Made by a program: the position numbers and the translations under genes. Shown piece by piece: positions 56,646-64,000 of a stretch of DNA of 64,000 bases (position 1 is its first letter; each line of letters starts with the position of its first letter). The DNA is from Endothia cerciana (lineage: Eukaryota; Ascomycota; Sordariomycetes; Diaporthales; Cryphonectriaceae), in contig JALRMH010000016.1 of the NCBI GenBank assembly GCA_026119935.1, forward strand, positions 124,001 through 188,000, in the 5' to 3' direction. A model generated the notes under the pieces. That model searched no databases, was not told where the DNA came from, and worked only from the letters and a program-made list of their open reading frames with translations.

Positions 56646-58738
56646 CTACACAACCTCGATTCGTTGGTCGAGTTGCTGGTTCTGTCCACTGCCCCCATAC
56701 TCAAAGAACACACCAATTCGTGGATAGGATCCTCCCGGAGCCGCGCCCTTCTCGATGATACATGGATCCTTTCCAGAGGGCGGCCTCACCTGGACCAGGA
56801 CCAACCCACTATCTCGTCCCACAAAGAAGAACCATACATTCTTAAATTCATGCGGAAGGCCGGGGATATAATTCCGGTGTTCCGGAAAAACGTCGTCCAG
56901 GTCATCAATATAAACCTTCATGGTCCTCGGAAACCTTGATGGCTCGGAGTCATCCTGTGTGGGTTCGTCCGGTGTGGATTCCCGAAGAGCCCTCCACTCC
57001 TCCGTTCCCGGCACAATACAACGAAGGAAGTCAACGGATTCCAGACAGCCCTGGAGCATTAAAGACTCATCAAAAATTTGCATATATTTCAACCGCTTGT
57101 CAACGTCAAGGGTAAGCATGTACATGACCTTCGTATCGACCGACGCCCAGGACCAAGTTGGTGCCCTGAACGTCTTCTGCCGACTCCCACGAGGGTACCA
57201 CCAGGGCACCAGGTTGAAGTGTATCCACATCAGATGGGAAGTATGGTTGAATATACCGTAGTGGTAGGTGAGACCAAGTTCGCTCACCACAACGTCTGCG
57301 AGCCCGCTCACGGCTGGGAGCCTGTCCGACATGTATGTGAGATCCCTGCTGGTGAACACACCAATATGCTGTGTCCAATGTTCAATAAGATGGATTGCTT
57401 GGTATTGCCGGTCGACCACGGTCGTTGGTATCAGTATTGGGCATAGTGGTCTAAGACACCACTCCTTCCGTTGGCAGGAGGAGCACAGCCATGAGAGTCC
57501 TAAGGCCCCGAAGCTCACGATACGGCACGAGAGAGCATCATCTCTTGATAGGCCCACCCTCGCCCGTTGAGAGGTCTTGGCTCTGGTGTCTTCGAGGATC
57601 CTAGACAGCAATCCCACAAGTAGCCGACCTCATCGCTGCCCTGTGTAGCTTTCACAGAAGGGGCCCCCTGCGCGTGGTATAATCGCTGCTGGAATAGACC
57701 GGCTTGACAATTATCGGCCGCGGTTGCTGAGATCGTCAAGCGCGCACGCCCCGTAGACCTTTTCCATAGGGAGGGACTCTCGCTCCCAATCGGCCCTCGC
57801 AAGTCCGTCCTGCCCCTGGACAATGCAGAGGCAGTCAACCCAGAGGTACCTGATGCCAAGGCTTCTGGTAACAGCCACGGCCTGCGATACCGTCGCGGAT
57901 AGCTCTCCCGTGTATATTCTCTCCTCAAGGCTGGTCTTGTTCTCCGAGGTGAGTTTCAAGCCCGTGGGATCCGTGCCCCAGCAATAACTCAGTGCAGTGT
58001 AAGTTCCGCTCTGGCCGGCTGTCGTAACCAGTCGCGGTTCCTCGCCTTCCCCAAGGCCGACGTCCACGAGACGGGTTGGCAGCTCTGAAACTTTGTTCTG
58101 CGGACATTTCGCCGAGTGGTTCTCAGAGCAGTATGTGAGCCAGTCCTTGATCAGCTCTATAGAGGCGTCGGAGCCAGGATTTCTCCCAACGAGGCGATAG
58201 GCGAAGTTTTCGGACGGCGGCCCAACCCCGGTCTCTGAGACTGCCATATATTAGGGCCCGAGGTTTTCTTGGTATCCGGACAAGGCAACGGATATGCGGT
58301 TCGGGGGCACTCACCTGGACCGGCATACACACAAATTCTGTCACGCAAATACTCTGTCGCTTCATCCTCATCCAGCGGCTCCAGCTGCCAGCGGTCAGAG
58401 GGTTCGCTCTCCATCTTTCCCTCAGGAGTCCGCCGCCAGCAGAGATTCCCAGCCTTTTCGGGCGCCACAACGACTACATCGATCGCCTCGATCGGACCGC
58501 TGCCGCGCGGTGGCCACCGATACACCCGTATCTGCAGGCCGCCCATATCTATGTCCTGCGGCCGATAGGACGCCGGGTGGCCCTTTAATTTGAGACGCCA
58601 AAGGGCGGAATACAGGCCACAGCCTGTCTCCCTTGCGCCGCGCATCCAGGCTCTGGCTTGGGCGTGCAGGATACGTCCGGTGTCGGGGATATCGCACACT
58701 GAGAGGTTTTGGCACGATTCACACCGCTGGAAAGTCAT
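56646..58738 (-). pseudogene. HET-domain (heterokaryon incompatibility) gene, frameshifted
   Basis: Starting at MTFQRCESCQNLSVC (ATG at 58738; the frame is open further up to 59107), an N-terminal region rich in Cys and Trp leads through intron 58241-58314 into the HET block: YTALSYCWGTD, then IRYLWVDCLCIVQ, then ACA..LTISATAADN. A one-base frameshift near 57735 separates the last motif from the preceding frame, and a second near 57510 separates NGRGWAYQEMMLSR from IVSFGALGLSWLC. After that the frame is open to 56646, with LTYMSDRLPAVSGLADVV and RAPTWSWASVD typical of the family. HET proteins trigger cell death when unlike strains fuse. The broken frame means no normal product; single-base shifts could also be sequencing errors. 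Confidence 0.8.
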
Positions 58739-59289
58739 GACCTGTGTCTTCAACCAATGTCGAGTTCTGTAGCAACTCTCGAGCCGGATGGTATGGTAGC
58801 ACCAGCAGCGGTGGTCAAGAGCGGGTAGTGGTGGTCTGGACTCCCTAGAAACAGAACTGGGCGCGAGATGCGCAATACGCTCCATTGCTGACTCCACCTG
58901 CGGGCTGTCCACTCGTTGGCCGGCAATCTCACTCAATTGTGTAGAGAATGCTGAGCAGCTGAGGCACTGAAGGCTTAGATGATGTTCCAGCAGGGACTTC
59001 GCAATTACTATGTAAGCATGCCCTGCAGATGCGGCCCCCATGCGCCCGGTAGACACCCTTTCTCCGGCGGACCATTGTAGCTGCTCAGGGCGATGCCCGA
59101 GGTGCATACCTATGATCCCGACACAGCCCTCTCTCTGTCAAGCAACCTGTCTGATGACTTACCTCTCCTTGTGCCTCCAAAGAAAAAGAAGAAAAAAAAA
59201 AAAAAAAAAAACCAAACCCATCAATGCCAGATAGTCCGACCCAGTAACAGATCGGCACCTCCCCAAGCCACGATAGGATGACGACGCCA
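58739..59289. other. intergenic, possible 5' end of the HET gene
   Basis: The minus-strand frame of the HET gene stays open here to 59107 (MHLGHRPEQ...), so part of this stretch could encode its N-terminus. A poly-A/purine tract lies at about 59180-59210, near the arb1 3' end. Confidence 0.4.
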
Positions 59290-61071
59290 TCAGATCTTGG
59301 ACCTCTTCATGGCATTCTGCAGCGCTTCCTCATCCTCCATCACCCTCATCTCCCGGTCGAGCTCCGTGTCCATCTTCCTCTGCTCCTTCGCCATCTCACG
59401 AGCCTCCCTCTCCATCTCCTCCCGCTCCATCCTCTCCGCGGCACCAGGATCATCCGCCGAGGGGGGCGGGCGGGTGTTGGGGCGCGGAACCTTGTAGTTC
59501 AACATGAGGCTCTGCGGCAGAAACACATAGAAAGAAGGCAGAACCTCGCTGACGTTCTTGACAAAGTGCAGCCCAATATCCAGCTCGCAGACGGTCAAAC
59601 GCAGCTTCATACTCACGACCAGATTCTGGAGGACCACGTGCTCCATGTACAGAGAGATGACCTTGTCAGAATTGTCAGGGCGGCCGTACTCTTCCGTCAG
59701 GCGCCTGTCCCAGCCGTCCTCAATGACAGTCCGGTGCAACACCACGTGGCCGACGGGTATCACGGGGCAAAGGCCGCCGTCCTGCTCTGTGAGACCCTCG
59801 TAGAGCTCGATGATGTGGGGCTCGGCAAAGGCAATCTCCTTCACCTCGTAGTCCTTCTGGAAGGTGCGGACCACCCGTAGGGGCTTCATGTCCATCTCGC
59901 TCACGCGGTCGATGAGCTGGGGTTTCTGCAACGCGATGGTCGCCTTGAACACGCGCTCGGCGTCGAGTTCCGCGGGGGCGAAGACCGCGGTGTCAAGGGA
60001 GCCCGGGAGCCTGACCACCTCACCAGAACCCTCGGCGACATTTTTGTCCTCGTACATGATGAGATCCCCCGTGCCGGGCTCGGCGTTGCTGTCGTTGGTC
60101 GCGGGCCTGCCGGTGGAGCAGAAGAGGATACGGCAGGCGACATTGAAGTCGCCGGGAATGGTACGGCCGACGGCGGCGACGAGTGGTAGCTCGGTCAGGG
60201 CGAGGTCGCAGATGCGGGTGGCCTCGGCCAGGTTCTCGGCGTACTCGGGGCAGACATCGTGGTGGCGGACGTATTTCAGGAAGTTGAGGATGGTGTCGGC
60301 GGCGAGACGGAGCTCGTGGGAGTCGGGGCCGCACTGCCCGGGGAGGTAGCAGCCACTAAAGAAAAGGCCGAGATGAGCCTCTCTTCGGTGACACCCGAGA
60401 GGAAGAGAGAGGCTCTCGGGGGAAAGGGCAGGTGGCAGGAAAATACTCACAGGAATCCCGCAACAACGCCGGCAAAATCCACCACCCAGTGTTCGGGAAA
60501 GGCGGGATCGAACCACTTGCCCTTGGGGCCACCGTCGCGGGAAAGGAAATTGTCGGCAGTGAAGCCACGGATCTCCTCGGCGGTGTAACCATCGCCCTTC
60601 CAGTCCCTGAACAGACCAGCGGTGCCAGTGAACTGGCGCTGGGTGTTCTCGATACCGCCAAGGGCGAGATACTTTTGGAACAGCACATTTCGGTCTTGGC
60701 TCAGACGACGGCGGGCCACAAATCGCTGTATGCATTCCTCGATTCGCCTGTCTCGAATTAGCAAGTGGGCGCCTTATGCCCCATACTCGAGAGACTAGAC
60801 CTACTCATGGAAGGGACGGTTCCTGCTTGACTGTTAGGTGCATCGCGACGCGCCTGGTTTGAGAATGGGTACGTACGGGTCATAGATCTCCTGCTCGATG
60901 GCATACTCGGTAGGCGTCATGGGAGGGTCAGCAAAGCCATCTGTGCGTGGGATCGTCAGCAAGGTCGGCGAGGGCAACAAAAACATGTGGGAGGTCCAAA
61001 CCCTCGAAGCCCGAACCACGATTCTTGGCCAAAGCAGTCTCGCCACGCTTGGAGGTGGATTTAGGAGCCAT
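59290..61071 (-). CDS. arb1: Argonaute siRNA chaperone (ARC) complex subunit Arb1
   Basis: Five exons: 61002-61071, 60877-60940, 60805-60822, 60451-60747 and 59290-60355, giving 504 residues. Hallmarks in order: RGSGFE then DGFADPPMTPTEYAIEQEIYDP, NRPFHERIEECIQRFVARRR, VLFQKYLALGGIENTQRQFTG, YTAEEIRGFTADNF, WVVDFAGVVAGFL, ADTILNFLKYVRHHDVCPEYAENL and a long acidic coiled-coil tail (ERMEREEMEREAREMAKEQ). Exon 3 is only 18 nt; it is needed to connect the IYDP and RPFHE blocks. In fission yeast Arb1 sits in the ARC complex with Argonaute and Arb2 and is needed for heterochromatin by RNAi, so this fungus probably keeps an RNAi/heterochromatin pathway. Introns 54-95 nt, all GT-AG. Confidence 0.88.
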
Positions 61072-64000
61072 CTTGATGGCCGAGTCTGGTTCTGGTGCAG
61101 AATGGGAGAAGAGTTGGTGAGGAAGGCACACTGGTCAGAGAAGGCGTTGAGGTTGAGGACACAGAGTTTTGACTGGCGACCTCCCGAGAAGTTGCAGCTC
61201 TGATCTCAAATACTGAAACACCTCGTCTTCACCGATCAATGGATGTCGAGAGGGACAAAAAAAAAAAAAAAGTAATTGAAGAGAGTTAGACGTATGGGTT
61301 TGCTGTTTCCAAACATTCGACAAACGGTAGTAGAGAAACTCAGAAACAACCAGAAGCTCCTCTGCAACAGTGCCTCAACTTTGAGCTAGGGGAATTGCAC
61401 CTGGTCCAGCGCAGGTACTGCGTCGCCCCGTGATCACTGATTCAAGATGTCCGAGCTCGACCCGTCTTCAACAGACCCAAGATTCACAGAAGGGAGACGG
61501 GACATGACGGCACCGTACGACTGTCTTCAAAGTGCCAGCAGGCCACGGTGTGATAGGCCTGTTTCCTTTCAAATCCTGTAGCCAGGGTCTCAACATCAGC
61601 TTCGAGAAGGAACATCGTGATTGAACACCTGGGCCAACCTTCCAGAGCATAATTCTTATTCTGAGGACGAAACCATACTCAAGAGGATCTTGATCGCCGA
61701 GCCAGAAGAGGAGGCTGTTGATCATCGCGGGAATCGGACTCATGAGGGTACTCAAAGAGACAGAAAAGAGATAGAGAGATATAGAAAGATGCATAACCAG
61801 GTCCGACTTCCGCCAATCCCTTGTTGTCTCATTCCAGTAATTTGAGCAACTGTGCTTTGGACAGTCCTCAGCTATTTGGTACGTTTTCTAACGGCCAGAC
61901 CACCCTTGCCCTCTAGGAAAAGGAAAAAGGAAAAGGAAAAAGGGACTCTCTATATCCTAACCTACGGCATCATAGGGACCCGGGTGTAGAGAGTCATAGA
62001 GGACGAAGAGGAGAAGGAAATGCTCGTGATGAGGCTTATCCTAACAGCGGCATCGAGCATGCTGCAGGGTCACAGCGCAGTCGGGCGCTGAGGCTGTCCA
62101 GGAGTTGACCAGAGCTGATTCCTCCATCAGGTAGCCACAATCCCCCCACCGGAGCCAGTACCTTGGCCAATCCGACGACGTTGCCTAACATCTGGGGAAG
62201 GATTGGAAAAGAAGATTCCTTTTCGGCAGGCCTCCACTGACATGGCACAGCACAGCCCATGACCTGCATATGCCCGTCCGGGCCGCCTGACAAATCGTGC
62301 AGCAGCCCCGAGATGCTCGGAGATGGCTGACACGACCATGGCTCAGGCGGGACATTCGAACCCCAGGATCTATCTAGTTCGCTTATGATCGCTTATGGAT
62401 CACCAGGCCCGGCTCCTCCCACGGTATGATCCGTCCGTGCTGGCGTACGCGCCGTCCACACCTGCCAGGAACGGCTCAAAATCGTTGGCGGTCTGCGATG
62501 GCGCTTAAGTTGCAAATGTCATAGTGGCCCCGGATGGTTCGATGTTTGGCGGAAAAGATTCCTCCTCTTGGCCGTTCGGAGTTCCCGAGGCCGGCAGTGC
62601 TAGCTGAGGTGCCACCGGTGCCTAAGCAGCTAAACCGCTGGCGGGAGCGAGAGCGAACCTCCTGGAGTCGCTGCTTGGTAGATGGGCATGCGCCTGACCA
62701 GCTGGGCTGCAGTGGACCGTCTAATGGAACAATCCCTACTTCTGATTCGAAAGATTGAGTGGTCCGCGTGCTCGCCTCGTGTTCAGGTCTCACCGCATGA
62801 ATCAGTGTATGTTCGGCAGTCGTCGCGGAAGCCCGTCCAGACGTCGTTGGGCATGCGTGCGTGGACTGTTCAACGTTTGTGCTGCGGCCATCCGTCTTGT
62901 GAGGAAGAAGTCAGATTCTCACGCAAGACGAGGGCAACAAGACGGGCAGGGGAGTAGAGGCTGAGTTGCTTCTGACGAGCGAGGGCTCCTGGGGCGCGAC
63001 CCAACTGGAGATCAGGGAGTCGCATCAGCCACCCCGACCGAACCTACAAAGACCCGTCTCGCCAACCACATCCGCCACACCACCAAAAGGGGCTACGCGT
63101 CAGCGCTTGGAGGCCGGCGTATCTCTGCTGCGACTCACTGATGGACCCACGAGGCTTTGTCAGTTGGTAGCATTGGGCGGTGGGGTGACTGGACTTGACT
63201 ATGCCTCGTGGTGCCTGCTGGATTCCCGCCGTGACTTGGGATGGGCGTTGCAGGGCATGAGAGAATCTTCAATTGATCCAGGGGTTTGGGTCGCCGTGGG
63301 TCACCTACTGGTTTGCCTCAGAAATCCCCTGCAGCCGCGCCTGTCAGAAAATCGATGACCCCCTGTGCGCGACCCTCAATAGCGCTGCCGGGCGCCAGTA
63401 CAATCAGCGTGACTGGGGTCGTCGCGGGGGCGGTACAGTACATTTAGAACCCCCCTGGCCGTTGCAAATTGATCTACCGCGCTGCTGTTGCTGACTTTCG
63501 CCATGTGTACTGTGGTTTTTCCATTTCCTATCCTATCATCGACCATCCTTGTAGGCCCTCATGGCCATGCACGGTCCTGCCATCATCTCTCACTTCCGTT
63601 TCGCTCATCCATCATCCAGGTCGTCTAAGCCCTTTACAAGGTCCGATCCTCAAGTTGCCTCACTCTCCTCTTCCTTGTCTCTTCTTCTCTTCATAACTCT
63701 CCTTTTTCCACCCGCCCTTTTCGTTTCTCCGTACCCTTTAGATCAATTCCTTGTTCCTGCCGCGACCGACTTTGTTCTTGGACCCCAATTCCAGATCTGA
63801 CTCTCCTTGCCGTTTCCGTGGCTCGGCCATTTGGCGCATCTCCGACTACATACGTCGCCACGCTTGGATTCATTTCCGATCCCCCTTTCATTCCCTCCAG
63901 GAGGCCGAACGGCACGACTGCGAAGTTTTTACCCTTGGATGCGCCCTACCCGAGCGCGTCCATCATTCCTCCTTCACAACACCTGGCTCGTCTCCTCTCC
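61072..64000. other. end of window: no supported gene
   Basis: About 2.9 kb. The first 200 bp is the arb1 promoter region. Several short frames, none convincing. A purine repeat ((GGAAAA)n-like) lies at about 61915-61945. From about 63500 to 63950 the plus strand is C/T-rich, as in fungal leaders, so a gene may begin just beyond the window. Confidence 0.5.

Noticed and set aside
62340..62400. A GGTTCGAAT-like tRNA B box on the minus strand
   Set aside because: The T-stem does not pair and no acceptor or anticodon stem can be built.

Overview
The window is nuclear DNA from a filamentous ascomycete, most likely a Sordariomycete. Introns are short (47-145 nt), GT...AG, with CTAAC/CTGAC-like branch sites. 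The proteins include fungal families such as a self-sufficient CYP505-type P450, a CFEM protein, a HET-domain protein, a fungal-type AAA+ ATPase and the RNAi chaperone subunit Arb1. Genes are monocistronic, on both strands, and separated by long, microsatellite-rich intergenic DNA. I built the gene models by hand, joining exons by frame, splice consensus and family resemblance.

Region 1 (0-14 kb) starts with the 3' end of an unidentified gene. It is followed by what looks like a decaying metabolic cluster: a wrecked MFS transporter, a short-chain dehydrogenase with a frameshift near its C-terminus, a relic of a serine hydrolase, an intact P450-reductase fusion, an intact phytanoyl-CoA-dioxygenase-like oxygenase, and an alpha/beta hydrolase with three frameshifts. 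Only the two oxygenases are clearly intact. No backbone synthase is present, so the chemistry cannot be named.

Region 2 (14-31 kb) holds a charged low-complexity protein, a GNAT acetyltransferase, a large AAA+ ATPase, the replication factor Psf2 (GINS), a disordered protein with an internal repeat, a small SET-domain protein and an RRM-like protein. About 2.9 kb before the AAA+ gene has no recognisable gene.

Region 3 (31-47 kb) holds a FAD monooxygenase, a polytopic membrane protein, an 80-residue Cys-rich small protein, a TRAPPC12-like subunit, one or two small two-helix membrane proteins, an NmrA-like oxidoreductase and a CFEM surface protein.

Region 4 (48-61 kb) holds an MFS transporter of the DHA1 type, the splicing helicase Prp22, a PMP3-family protein with a long tail, a HET-domain pseudogene and Arb1, which has an 18-nt exon. 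The last 3 kb has no supported gene; its end is pyrimidine-rich and may lead into a gene beyond the window.

Long C or G runs (11-16 nt) recur in intergenic and intronic DNA throughout. I found no rRNA, tRNA, CRISPR array or intact transposon.
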